Shown piece by piece: positions 10,330 to 21,300 of a stretch of 64,000 nt of DNA; positions within the stretch are counted from its first letter, which is position 1, and each line of letters begins with the position of its first letter. The notes under the pieces are model-generated. The model had not been told where the DNA came from. It made no database searches and saw only the letters and a program-made list of their open reading frames with translations. Both the position numbers and the translations under genes were made by a program. This stretch comes from Theropithecus gelada (Eukaryota; Chordata; Mammalia; Primates; Cercopithecidae). The DNA lies in the NCBI RefSeq assembly GCF_003255815.1, contig NC_037670.1, positions 29,992,981 to 30,056,980 of the forward strand, given 5' to 3'.

Positions 10330-10883
10330 AATAGGGCCTTGAAGAAATGGCTGATTCCAGGGGTCTGGAGAAACAAAAACATAAAGTGAGCTTGAAACAT
10401 CTTACTGTAACAGAAAGTAAAATAAGGTCAAAAAGCTGATGGCAATGTAGCAAGAGAATACAGAAGCCATTGCAGAGAGTTTTACTGGCCAAATTAGGGA
10501 CAATATAGACATCAAATGATCAATTACAGAAATGGATTTTAGATATTGATTTGAAAACGACTCCATGAATCTGTACTGTCACTAAAAAAGTAAAAAAATA
10601 AAAAGTGGGAAAGGAGAAGAGAAAGTCTGATTTACAGAAGAATGGCAACTAATAAATTTAGAAGGAGTAATAGAGAGTAATACCAAATAACCATTTTGCA
10701 GATACTATGGTAATCATGAATTCTGAAAAGAATCATTAATGGATGCTAAAAGTATTGGTTGAAATTCTGAGGAATATTTACACAGTCTAAAAGTATCATC
10801 ACTCCACAGATTACTTATTAATTACAAGCAGGACCTTTACCATGGAGAAAGGTCCATAACTGAGTGATTAAACTTACCATGGG
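10330..10883 (+). mobile_element. Old L1ME-like 3' sequence, left part (tentative)
   Basis: A-rich sequence that continues after the young L1 insertion at 10884 and the Alu at 11285. The continuation (AGACTAAATACCCATGGCAACTAAATGCAATG) resembles L1ME/L1MD 3' ends. The family call is a guess. Confidence 0.4.
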
Positions 10884-11095
10884 TGACCATGGTCAATAAT
10901 AATAATAACTGAATTGCACATTTTAAAATAACTAAAAGAGTGTAATTGGATTATTTGTAACACAAACGATAAATGCCTGAAGGGATGGATACCCCATGTG
11001 TCTCCATGATCACATTGCATACCTGTATCAAACTATCTCATGTACCCCACAAACATATACACCTACTATGTACCCACAGAGATTTAAAAAAAAAA
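10884..11095 (+). mobile_element. 5'-truncated L1 3' end
   Basis: Matches the last part of a primate L1MA/L1PB-type 3' UTR (GATGGATACCCCATG, CATTGCATACCTGTATC, CACCTACTATGTACCCACAG) and ends in poly(A). It is flanked by a direct repeat AACTTACCATGGG (10871-10883 and about 11095-11107), a target-site duplication. Confidence 0.85.
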
Positions 11096-11284
11096 ACTTA
11101 CCATGGGACAAATTGGCACCATAAGCTGCCTGATGTGATGCACTGAGAAAGACACACTACCTACGTAAGATTTTTGCCAAAAAATGTCAAACTTGTGTAA
11201 TCCAGATCCAAATAGGGGACATTCTGGAAAAGAAAAAAACAAAAGCAAAAACAACTGATGAGGACTCTTCAAGAATGTCAATGT

Positions 11285-11581
11285 TGGCCAGGCATGGTGG
11301 CTCACACCTGTAATCCCAGCACAAGGTGGGTGGATCACCTGAGGTCAAGAGTTCGAGACCAGCCTTGCCAACATAGCGAACATAGAGACCCCATCTCTAC
11401 TAAAAATACCAAAAATTAGCCAGGCGTGGTTGTGCATGCCTGTAATCCCAGCTACCTGGGAGGCTGAGGCAGGAGAATTGCTTCAACCTGGGAGGTGAAG
11501 AGGTTGCAGTGAGCTGAGATCTCGCCACTGCACTCCAGCCTGGGTGACAGAGCAAGACTCTGTCTCAAAAAAAAAAAAAAA
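11285..11581 (+). mobile_element. Alu SINE (AluS-like)
   Basis: Forward Alu from GGCCAGGCATGGTGGCTCAC to poly(A), lacking the TTTGGGAGGCCGAGG block of the left arm. A short duplication GTCAATGT flanks it. Confidence 0.93.
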
Positions 11582-12020
11582 GGTCAATGTCATGAAAGTT
11601 AAAAGACAAGAAGAAAAAAGGAAAGGATAGGCTGTCCTAGAATAAAGGAGACTAAATACCCATGGCAACTAAATGCAATGCACAATCTTTACAAGATACC
11701 AGATTGGGGATAAAACAACAGCCATGAAAGACATTATTCGGATAAGTGAGGGAATTTTGAATACGGACTCGATGTTAGATAACAGTAGTATGTTAATGTA
11801 AAACTTCCTGAGTGTGATAACTGTATTATGGGTATGTAGAGAAATGCCCTTGTTCTTAGGGGATACTCACTGAAGTATTGAGGGCTGCAGTATCAGGATG
11901 TCTGCAGGTAACTTTGAAATGACTCAGCAAAGCTAAAGAGAGAAAGCAAATATAGCAAAATATTAACAGTGATGAATCTAGATGAAGGATATGTGGGTAA
12001 TCGTTGTATTATTCTTGCTT
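11582..12020 (+). mobile_element. Old L1ME-like 3' sequence, right part (tentative)
   Basis: Resumes the A-rich element broken at 11285. Words such as CTTCCTGAGTGTGATAACTGTATTATGG are typical of old L1 3' UTRs. Confidence 0.45.
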
Positions 12021-12315
12021 TTATGTGTGTTGGTGTGTTGAGAGAGGGTCTTTTTCTGTCGCCCAGGAAGGAGTGCAGTAGTGCGATCACAGTTCCCTGT
12101 AACATCTAATTCCTGGACTCAAGTGATTCTTGAGTAGCTGGGACTACATGTGTGTGCCACCATACCCAGCTAATTTTTTTATTTTTAGTTTTTTTAATAG
12201 TGATGGGGTCTAGCTATGTTGCCCAGGCTAGTCTCGATCTCCCGGCCTCAAGAAATCTTCCTGCCTGGGCCTGCCAAAGTGCTAGGGATTACAGGCGTGA
12301 GCCACCATGCCAGCC
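12021..12315 (-). mobile_element. Old Alu (AluJ-like)
   Basis: Reverse-complement Alu from GAGAGAGGGTCTTTTTCTGTC to GTGAGCCACCATGCCAGCC, well diverged. Confidence 0.9.
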
Positions 12316-12624
12316 TCCTGCTTGTTTTTTGTTTTTTCCTCCAAGATGGAGCCTTGCTGTGTCGCCCAGGCTGGAGTGCAATGGCACAATCTCAGCTCAC
12401 TACAACCTCTGCCTCCTGGGTTCAAGCAATTCTCCTGCCTCAACCTCCCGAGTAGCTGGGATTACAGGCATGCACCACCACACCCGGCTAATTTTTTTGT
12501 ATTTTTAGTAGAGACGGGGTTTCACCATGTTGGCCAGGCTGGTCTTGAACTCCTGGCCTCGTGATCTGCCCACCTCGGCCTCCCAAAGTGCTGGGATTAC
12601 AGATGTGAGCCACCACGCCTGGCT
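12316..12624 (-). mobile_element. Alu SINE (AluS-like)
   Basis: Reverse-complement Alu, less diverged than its neighbour at 12021 and in the same orientation, head to tail. Confidence 0.93.
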
Positions 12625-13690
12625 CTGCTTGTTTTTATACATTTGAATTTTTCCGAAATAAAAAGTTGGGAAAATGAATGAGGTATATTTATACATACTT
12701 AAAAGAGCTGCAAATCCCAAGCTGAAAGGAAAAAGCAAGTTATAAAACAACACATAGAGTATGATACCATTTAGTTTAAAAATACACAGAGCATTACTGT
12801 AGATAAATAGATGCTGTATCTGTGCGGAAAACAGAAAACAGTCTAGGTGTTTTGAGCAGAGAATGACTAAAGCAATCAGGAAGGGAAAGAACCAAAAATT
12901 AACATTTAATACCTTTTAGGATTTAAACGACACGATTAGTTTATAAGTTATTCTTATTTTCTTCTTTGTATTGTTCTGTATTTTCTGAATTTCTAAAATG
13001 TGCAAGCAGTACTTTTATAATTAGGAAAAAGTTACTTTTTAAAGTCCATTTGTAGTTTTTAACAAATTCAAAGCTGCATCTGATTCTGTTATGTAATCAC
13101 AGTCTAATCTTACTGGATGTTTATTGTATGACTTTGCTGCCCTCTAGTAACACTAAACAATACAGAAAAAAAGAAACATCAATTATTCTATTCTATGTTC
13201 TATACCTAGAGGGCATGTTTATAACTGTTGTCTTCCGTAATATATCTGCTTCAAATTTTTTCCAAAAGGGACAATAATGTATGAATGATACTGACCCAAC
13301 AGGTACTAAGTGGGTTCTTTCAGGAAGGGTGCATAGATAGCTATTTTTGCTGTTTCATTGGTCACACTATTCTCAGATGTATAATATAAAGTGTCCATTG
13401 TGAATGTAATATAAATATCTTGTTCTACTATGGTTATAGTTCTGAATAATACTCTTTCACATAGTAACACTAGAAGATAAAAAATACTGAACTGGATAAA
13501 ATGATTTCAAATGCTCATTTTACATGAAATGTTTGAAGAAAAGTTTACTACAGAAGACACCTTGAAGCTGTTCATTGTAATCATCTTGCAGGAAGATGTT
13601 CTGCCTCAGCCCCCCGAAGTCCTTACACATTTTCTAATGATAAAGATACTTAAACGGCCATTGGCACTGTTAGGGCTCACAATACCACAA
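12625..13690. other. AT-rich intergenic stretch, nothing certain
   Basis: No exon or named repeat is recognised. The first 400 bp may continue the old L1 of 10330-12020. Confidence 0.4.
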
Positions 13691-14214
13691 AGCATGCCAC
13701 TTTAGCATGCTGAGTACTTTGAACTACAGGAGACTGGAAAACCACAGAAGGACCTCAGAACCAGGGTCTCCCTGACCTTCTCCTGCCCTCCTGTCTCTGG
13801 CCCCTCTTTCTCTCCCAAAGCACAGGGAGAGGCTCTTTGAACTTCTCATACCTGCCTAAAGATAGATCCTCCAAAAAGAAACTCAATTGTCATGAGTCTC
13901 CTCCCCAGGAATCTCATCAATCAAGGAAGATTGACTGCATCCCAAGACAAGAGATTGAAGGTCAACACCATGCCCAGACAGACTTGGCACAGGCTCTATC
14001 ACCTATTCATCTTTCCCCCAAATTATTTTCTCAACCTTGAGTTACCTATATCCTTCCCTCTCTCTCCTCTTTGACGAAGGTATATAAGCTTCTAAATTTC
14101 ATTCCGTTATTGGGTACTCACTTTTTCCTATGATGCTCCTGTGCATATAATAAATTTGTGTGCCTTTTTTCCCTCTTACTTTGTCTACTGTCTATTTACT
14201 TCAGTCCCTCAGAG
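13691..14214 (+). mobile_element. Solitary LTR, family not identified
   Basis: LTR-like layout: a C/T-rich U3-like part (GACCTTCTCCTGCCCTCCTG, also present in the LTR at 48285), a GTATATAAGC TATA-type box near 14080, and AATAAATTTGTGTGCC near 14149. An Alu adjoins its right end. No retroviral gene remains. Confidence 0.55.
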
Positions 14215-14600
14215 GGTAAAGAGAATGGCTCAAGCCTGCAATCCCAACAGTTTGGGAGGCCAAGGTGGGCAGATTACTTGAGGTCAGGAGTTCAAGACCA
14301 GCCTGGCCAACACAGGAGCTTGTGGGGTGTGTGGATCATCTCTACTAAAAATACAAAATTTAACTGGACATAGTGGTGCATGGTTATAATCCCAGCTACT
14401 TGGGAGGCTGAGGGGGGATGATTGCTTGAACCTGGGAGGTGGAGGTTGCTGAGATCATGCCACTGCACTCCAGCCTGGGGGTAGAGCGAGACTCTGTCTC
14501 ATTGCTTGAACCTGGGAAGTGGAGGTTGCAGTAAGCTGAGATCATGCCACTGCACTCCAGACTGGGCGACAGAGTGACACTCCATCTCAAAAAACAAAAA
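14215..14600 (+). mobile_element. Rearranged Alu with repeated right-arm end
   Basis: Forward Alu whose middle is replaced by an unrelated CACAGGAGCTTGTGGGGTGTG segment. The right-arm end (ATTGCTTGAACCTGGGA ... CTCCAGCCTGG ... GTCTC) is present twice, at about 14421-14501 and 14502-14588. Confidence 0.85.
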
Positions 14601-14635
14601 CAAAACAAAACAACAACAAAATAAGTTTTAAAAAA

Positions 14636-15107
14636 TAAGAAAGCTTATAAAAGTTATAGTAAGCTATTTATTGTTGAGGAAACAAATATGTTTAAATACT
14701 TAGTGTAGCCTAAGTGTACAGTTGTTTATAAAATCTACAGCAGTGTACAGTAATATCCTGGGCCTTCGTATTCACTCACCACTCACTCACTGACTCACCC
14801 AGAGCAACCTCTAGTCCTGTAAGCTCCATTCCTGGTAAATGCCCTATACCATTTTTAAAGCTTTTATGCCATATTTTTACTGTATCTTTTCTATGTTTAG
14901 ATGCAGATACTTACCATTGTGTTACAATTGCTACAGTATTCAGTACAGTAACATGCTGTATAGGTTTGCAGCCTGAGAGCAATAAGCTATGCCATACAGC
15001 CTAGGTATGCAGTAGGCTATACCACTAGGTTTGTGTAAGTATGTGATGAAATTGCCTAATGGCATATTTCTCAGAATGTATCCCCATCAAGTGACACATG
15101 ATTGTAT
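14636..15107 (-). mobile_element. DNA transposon piece (Tigger/pogo-like, tentative)
   Basis: Words TGTAGCCTAAGTGTACAG, CACTCACTCACTGACTCACC, GTATGCAGTAGGCTATACC and the end CAAGTGACACATGATTGTA match a human DNA transposon I recall with GCGACGCATGACTG ends. Only this terminal part is present; no transposase frame. Confidence 0.6.
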
Positions 15108-15560
15108 TGTGACTTACTTTAAAATGGCAGGTGCTCTTCCCTCTGTTCATATCCAATCACCACTTTTACACTGGGAGAAATTTTTGAAATTTCAGGCCAA
15201 CATAATAACATATTCTGCTTCTGGACCTTATTTTTGCTACCTCTACCCTAATCATTTTACTGCAAATCTTTCTCTTGGCTCAGGTGTCTGGAGGCTGACC
15301 AGGCACAATTTGAATCTTCCATAATTAGAAAAGGGAGTTCAATTTCACTAGTGAAACAGTCTGTCGGAATCAGTACTGACATCAATGCTGAACAGCCAGA
15401 ATATAAGAACTGAGAGTAATATGAGTAGAACGGAAGCCAGATGTTATTAACCTTTCCTATTAACTAGAAGAAAATGTTCATGTTATAGAGGATGCGCTTA
15501 GCTCCAAAACTGAGTCCTAATTGTGCACACGTCAAATCTAATTTTAAAAATGTAAAAATT
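15108..15560. other. Intergenic stretch, nothing recognised
   Basis: No exon or repeat is recognised. Confidence 0.4.
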
Positions 15561-15862
15561 AGGCCAGTTGTGGTGGCTCATGCCTTAATCTCAGCACTTC
15601 AGAAGGCCAAAGCAGGCAGATCACGAGGTCAGAGGTTTGAGACCAGCTTGGCCAACACGGTAAAACCCCATCTCTACTAAAAATACAAAAATTAGCCGGG
15701 TGTGGTGCCCGGTGCTCGTAATCCCAGCTACTCGGGAGGCTGAGGCAGGAGAATCGCTTGAACCCGGGAGGCAGAGGTTGCAGTGAGCTGAGATCGTGCC
15801 ATTGCATTCCAGCCTGGGTGAGAGGAGCAAGACTCCATCTCAAAAAACAAAACAAAACAAAA
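15561..15862 (+). mobile_element. Alu SINE, full length
   Basis: Forward Alu with both arms and an (A)n C (A)n tail. Confidence 0.93.
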
Positions 15863-16056
15863 ATACAAAAATTATCCTGGCATGGTCACATATGCTTGTA
15901 ATCCTAGCTACTCGAGAGGCTGAGACTGAGAATTGCTTGAACATGGGAGGCAGAGGTTGCAGTGAGCCGAGATCATCACCGCACTGCAGTCTGGGCTATA
16001 GAGCAAGACTCCGTCTCAAACAAACAAACAAACAATAAATAAATAAATAAAATAAA
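15863..16056 (+). mobile_element. Alu right-arm fragment
   Basis: Forward partial Alu that begins inside the middle A-rich region (AAATACAAAAATTATCC) and ends in (CAAA)n (TAAA)n. It abuts the previous Alu tail. Confidence 0.88.
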
Positions 16057-16412
16057 AAGAAATGCTTGGAGTGCTCGGGATCTTCCGCTTCAACCTGGAC
16101 TTTAACTGTTACTGAAATTTCGACAGGATGGTGTGGGCAAACAGGCATCCTAATGTTTGCTGATATAAGTACAAACTGCATAACTGCTATAAAAATAAAT
16201 TTGGAAGGAGCAAAACCATAAATGCACATATTGAGATCAAGCAATTCTAATTCTATTTCATCCTCCAGATGTGACAATTTTTCAAAGCTTTTGTTACAGC
16301 ACTGATTAAGACTAGAAATAATCTAAATATCAATGTTTATGGAACTGGCTAAATAAATTATGGTATATCCCAACAATGAATCACTATGCAGCTACTAAAA
16401 ACAAACAAAAAA
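16057..16412 (+). mobile_element. Old L1M/HAL1-like 3' end, left part
   Basis: AACTGGCTAAATAAATTATGG and CACTATGCAGCTACTAAAAA are hallmark words of old L1 3' ends. An Alu splits the element. Confidence 0.6.
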
Positions 16413-16699
16413 AGACAGCCGTGCGCAGTGGCTCACACTTGTAATCCCTGCACTTTGGGAGGCCGAGGCTGGCATATCACGAGGTCAAGAGATTGAGACC
16501 ATCCTGGCCAACATGGTGAAACAGTCTCTACTAAAAATACAAAAATAAATTAGCCGGGCGTGGTGGCGCGTGCCTGTAATCCCAGCTACTCGGGAGGCTG
16601 AGGTAGGAGAATCACTTGAACCCGGGAGGCGGAGGTTGCACTCTAGCCTGGGCTACAAGAGCGAAACTTCGTCTCAACAAAACAAAACAAAACAAAACC
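16413..16699 (+). mobile_element. Alu SINE inserted in an old L1
   Basis: Forward Alu with a short gap in the right arm (GAGGTTGCA joins CTCTAGCCTGGGC directly) and a CAAAA-rich tail. Confidence 0.93.
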
Positions 16700-16940
16700 T
16701 TCATATACGGATATGGGCAGATTTTCAATTTATGGTAGGCTAAAAATGCACTGTTTACACACCATCTGTGTAAAAAGGGGAACACATTAAAATATGCGTA
16801 TTTATTTGCTTTTATGTTTGCAGAACATCTTTAGAGGATCATAAGAAACTGTTAACATTGACACTGAGGAAGTGAACAGTCTTCCAGACATGGGTGGATT
16901 TTTTTCACTCTACCGAATACCCTTTTAATTTTGAAACATC
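16700..16940 (+). mobile_element. Old L1M/HAL1-like 3' end, right part
   Basis: Continues the element of 16057: CACACCATCTGTGTAAAAAGGGG and a T-rich end with ACTCTACCGAATACCC. Confidence 0.5.
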
Positions 16941-17258
16941 AAAATGAATTTGCACACACAGGTGTACGCCAGAAGGAAAAACTTCAAGTTCGGGGAGGAG
17001 ACAGGGAAAGCCGGTGAGTTCAACCTCAGGAGCAGTCACCCTGTGAAGGTGTGGCCATTGAGGGTTTTGTCACCCACATCTGAGAACTGTCACAACTTTC
17101 CCCACCCCCGGCTCGGTTTTCCTTCCACTTGTTTCTGAAACTCACTAAGCTTCGGAAAGTATTTACTCAAAGAATTCCTAGCAAACTTGGCGTTCTTACG
17201 AAAACACTTTTGCTTTCTTTGTTACTGAGAGACTGAAGAGCAGGGGACATCAAGCCAG
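16941..17258. other. Upstream DNA, nothing recognised
   Basis: No repeat or exon is recognised between the last L1 piece and the minisatellite. Confidence 0.4.
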
Positions 17259-17445
17259 GTAACATTGTATCATAGATGAAATTCAGTATCTTTGAAGTAA
17301 CATTGTATCATAACTGAAATTCAACGTCTTTGAAGTAACATTGTATCATAAAAGAAACTCAAATGTCTTTGAATTAACATTGTATCATAAAAGAAATTCA
17401 ATGTCTGAATTAACATTGTATCATAAATAAAATTCAATGTCTCTG
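17259..17445. repeat. 38-bp minisatellite, five copies
   Basis: Five head-to-tail units start at 17259, 17297, 17335, 17374 and 17410 (38, 38, 39, 36, about 36 bp). Each opens with TAACATTGTATCATA and carries GAAATTCAA plus a GTCTTTGAA-like end. The array ends about 600 bp before the PAXBP1 start codon. Confidence 0.95.
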
Positions 17446-17807
17446 TAAGAGTTCTGTAGCTATAAAGCTGTAGAAATACAAAGTATTACTCAAGAGTAAC
17501 TAGTGATTACCAATAGTCACACCTCCGGTCAAAGTTTGGATAGGACTATTTCACCTCCTAGACCACACTTTCGTTCCCCAAAGCCGCTTCTCTCTCTGAT
17601 CCCTCCCCTCCTCCTCTTGGCCGGAGGATTCCTCACCCAACCGCTCCGCGTAAGTGCGAAGACGCACTGCAGCAGCGCAGTCTGAGGGACAACAGAGCCT
17701 ACTCTTTTTTCTCATCTCTATGATCCTCTTTGTGACCTGTCAAACAACACCGGAGTTCCATGCTAATAGTCCTCCAATCCGACAGAGGGAGATGCAAAGA
17801 GCCGACG

Positions 17808-17819
17808 CTCTCGCGAGAG
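17808..17819. promoter_or_regulatory. CTCTCGCGAGAG palindrome
   Basis: A perfect 12-bp palindrome containing TCTCGCGAGA, an element known from TATA-less, often bidirectional mammalian promoters. Confidence 0.8.
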
Positions 17820-17893
17820 GTGTGCGGCTCGCTCGCTCTCTCTCGCTCCCTCTCTTTTTTTCCTCCAAGTATTGAGAGCGCGTGGGAGCACAA

Positions 17894-17903
17894 GCGCATG
17901 CGC
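17894..17903. promoter_or_regulatory. NRF1-type site
   Basis: GCGCATGCGC is the NRF1 consensus core. A weaker relative, GCGCGTGCGC, lies at 17963-17972. Confidence 0.75.
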
Positions 17904-18042
17904 GCTCGTGGGGTGCGCGGTAGCAACAGAGAGGACTCGACCCGGCTGGAGCTGGGGAGAACGCGCGTGCGCCGTCACGAGCTCGGCGCTGCCAGGACCG
18001 CGGTGTGGAAGCGGGTGTTCGACTGCCGTGCGGGCCGCGGAG

Positions 18043-18385
18043 ATGTTCCGAAAGGCCCGGCGGGTGAACGTGCGCAAGCGGAACGACTCCGAAGAGGAAG
18101 AGCGGGAACGCGATGAGGAGCAGGAGCCGCCGCCGTTGTTGCCGCCGCCGGGCACTGGCGAAGAAGCGGGCCCCGGCGGCGGCGACAGGGCCCCTGGGGG
18201 GGAGTCGCTGCTGGGCCCGGGGCCGCCGCCGCCTTCCGCGCTGACCCCGGGCCTCGGAGCTGAGGCCGGGGGCTGCTTCCCCAGCGGCGCGGAGCCCGGC
18301 AACGGGCTGAAGACGCGCAAGAGGCCTCGCGAGAACAAAGAGATGCCCCGGGCCAGCCTGCTCAGCTTCCAGGACGAGGAGGAAG
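18043..18385 (+). CDS. PAXBP1: PAXBP1 coding exon 1 (aa 1-114 +1 nt)
   Basis: Starts MFRKARRVNVRKRNDSEEEE. Pro/Gly-rich middle encoded by CCG-rich sequence. Ends GAG GAA G before GTAAAG. Confidence 0.96.
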
Positions 18386-21300
18386 GTAAAGTCCGCGCTT
18401 CGGGCGCCCTTAGACGGCCGCATCCCCGACCCAGGCCCCAGTACCCGGCCCCCGTATTCTCTGGACACCCAGCCCCCTAGCCCTGGAACGGAGTCCCCTG
18501 CCGCCCGACCGGCTGCGAATCTTCCCCAGCCTCCGGCCTTCTGCTCGGGCAAGGGACACGTTCCCGCGCTGCCACCAGCCTTTTCTTAACCACCTCCTCT
18601 GCATCGTCTTCCTGGGCATTTCCTACTCCACGCGGCGGGAGCTCAGATTGGGCATTCTGAATGTTTCGGGGGAAATTCGGTGTTCCCTGTCCTGCCTCTT
18701 TTCTGCCTGGCGTGTTTCAGAGCCAACTTGGTGTGGGTCCCCTGGCTGCTCTCGGCATGCTTTCCGAGCCCACTGCAGGTCACTGCGCCCACACTTCTTG
18801 GAGCCTCTGTCCAGGCATCCTCGACCATGAAGGCCGGGTTTGTAATACTAGGAGAGGGAACAGAAGCCTGGAGTTGCAGCTCTGGTTTTGAGTGACCTTG
18901 GGCCAGTCCCTTGCAGTCGCTGAGCCTCAGTTTACCCATAAAAGTAATTACGGGTAGCTAATACCCAGCTTCTTCGCACTGACTTTCGGAACAGTGAAGC
19001 GAGACGGTGTAATAGTAAAAGCAAGGCAGTTTCTCCAATTCCTTGTGGGAGACCAGGCTGCAGTGGATTTAGATTGCTGATCTTAAATGAGCCTTAAACC
19101 TTTTCTTCTGACCATTTGAATGTGCATAACCCAATTAATTCCGTGTTACGAAAAAAGAAATCAAGTTTTGGAACTCTTACTTGCATTTTTATTCGAGAGG
19201 CTTTCAGGTTTCCAGTAAGGTAGGCAGTTTATCTTTGGCATTTCTGTTAAATATTTGGTTTGTGAGGAGTACAGACAGATTTTTGTTTTTGAGATACATG
19301 AGCTATTTTTTAGAAGTATTTAGTACTTTTAAAATTTCAAATCAAAGAAAAGTGATTTGCTCTTACCTTAGCCTTAAAACAACTATGTCAGCTTATGGTG
19401 GATGTAGTTACTCAGAATTGACGGCACCTTTTTATTTTAGATACTTTGTTTCAGATTCGTTAATAACTTGATGATGTGGTTTTTCAGAAACATTTTGAAT
19501 GATTTTTTTCCCCTCCTCAAATAGATGATTTAAGGAAGACAGTAGGAAAATTTTGTGAAGTTACATGTGCTAGTCCTTTAAAAAGTCTCAAAATCTCATT
19601 ACGTCACAGTAATTTAGGAAGTTGACCTCTGTTTTTGGAGTCTGTGACAGACTTGAAATAATTATACAATGAATTTGGCATATGAGTATATATACTTGGG
19701 AGAATTTGTCTGAACAGCACGTAAGATCATGTGAAAGAAGGGAAAATATTTTCAGAAAATAGTTTCTACAGACTTCATTTAATTTCCTTTTTAAGAAAAT
19801 GAAGAAGTTTTCAAAGTGAAGAAATCAAGTTATAGCAAAAAGATAGTAAAATTGCTCAAGAAGGAATATAAAGAAGATCTTGAAAAATCGAAGATTAAGA
19901 CAGAACTCAACTCATCAGCTGAAAGTAAGTACCAAACTAATTGAATTCTTTTGAAATGACAAAATGAAAGCTCTTTCTCACAGTGATTTGCTATATATCT
20001 TCTGAACTCATTCGGTGGACCCCGTGGTTGTCAAGGGCCCTCATTGACTAGCAATACAATTCTGTTATTTAATTGTAACACAACTGCTTTGTAAATGTAT
20101 TTTTTAAGAAGACAGAATTGTTGCCACTGGAACATTTCTGCTGCAATGACTAGATTCTCTCACAGTTTTCCTTCTTGTGGGCAGACTGCTGTTGAACAGA
20201 GAAAGGTTTCTCATTTCAGCCTAAGACACAGGTTTATTCCTGTTCGAAAGAGTGTTGTGCAAATTCCTGTATTTGTGTTTTGTAGAGACAGATTTGCAAT
20301 TTCCTTTCCACAGTGGATTTTATTCTTAGAGAACTTTTAGGAATGCCCTAAGTTTAATATTGATATTACTTCCATTCAGCAGCCTTATCTGGTACTAGAT
20401 GAAGACTCCTTAGAATAATGAGGCAGTTGTATTGTACAGACATCTCTTACGTCTCTCAAAACCTCAGTTTAAAAAACTTTAAGCAGTTATTTTGTCTTTA
20501 GGAAAGTGGATCCAGTATAATATTCCATGATCTGAGTTATTCTCATGCAAATGCTGTTTTATTTTATGGAATTAATGAGAGAATCATGACTTTCCAGATT
20601 CTCACAGGCTTAATGTGAAAAAGTATGGCATTGTATCTCAAATTTACAATCTGATTGTGAAGACAATATCTCATAACCGTGTAAGAGGATTCAGTGTTTG
20701 CCAAAATGTTCAATCAGTGTTCCAAAGGATAGCTACGCTTTCAGAGGAGAGAGGACTGCTTGATGGAAAAAGTGGGACTTGAAGATGGATCTTTGATAAT
20801 TAAAATTCCGAAAGGGAAGGTATTGGGGTTATGATCAAGGATTAAAATGACTAAAGCCGTTTTGGAAAAGAACAAGTACACCTGACAGGTCTGAGTAGAT
20901 GATTTGTGAAGGAAGTAGTTAGAGGTTTCATGTGAAAGACACGTTGACAGATTGTGAAGGATGTTCAGTATCCAGTAAGGGTTTACATTTGCTGTAGTGG
21001 CTTGCCAAGATGATGACATGATAAATGCCTTTTGAAACTTTAGCCTGGTATTAATATGCAGCATGAGGAGAGATTGGAGGTCTAAAGCAGTTTAAACTCA
21101 AGGGCCAGCTTTGATCCATTAATAGTGGGTTTAAAAAGGTCTCACAGTTGAGCAAGAGTAAAGGCTTCTACTGACTTAGTAGGAAATTCTGGGTGAGTTA
21201 AAAATGTTTTCTGTTGTTGTAGGGGGAGAAGTGGAAAGAAAGAATGATTTGAGAACCATTCCAAGGGAAGAATTGATAGGCTTGATGTACACTTTGCCAT

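Larger units (their letters stand above)
17770..18042 (+). promoter_or_regulatory. PAXBP1: PAXBP1 CpG-island promoter and 5' UTR
   Basis: GC- and CpG-rich, without a TATA box near the gene start. Visible sites are a CCAAT at 17774-17778, the palindrome at 17808-17819, and NRF1-type words at 17894-17903 and 17963-17972. The transcription start is not fixed by sequence alone. Housekeeping-type expression is the natural reading. The human locus has the divergent lncRNA PAXBP1-AS1 starting nearby on the other strand; its exons are not provable here. Confidence 0.8.
17790..18560. other. CpG island over PAXBP1 promoter, exon 1 and early intron 1
   Basis: Dense CG dinucleotides contrast sharply with the AT-rich flanks. 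Borders are judged by eye. Confidence 0.85.

Noticed and set aside
17259..17445. CRISPR-like repeat array
   Set aside because: Units are directly adjacent with no spacers, in a primate genome; it is a minisatellite.
17872..18042. N-terminal extension of PAXBP1 in the same frame
   Set aside because: The frame is open upstream, but no in-frame ATG occurs before 18043 and the known protein starts MFRKARRV.
17740..18552. 270-codon minus-strand frame over PAXBP1 exon 1
   Set aside because: Shadow of the CpG-rich PAXBP1 exon on the other strand; composition-driven, no recognisable domain.
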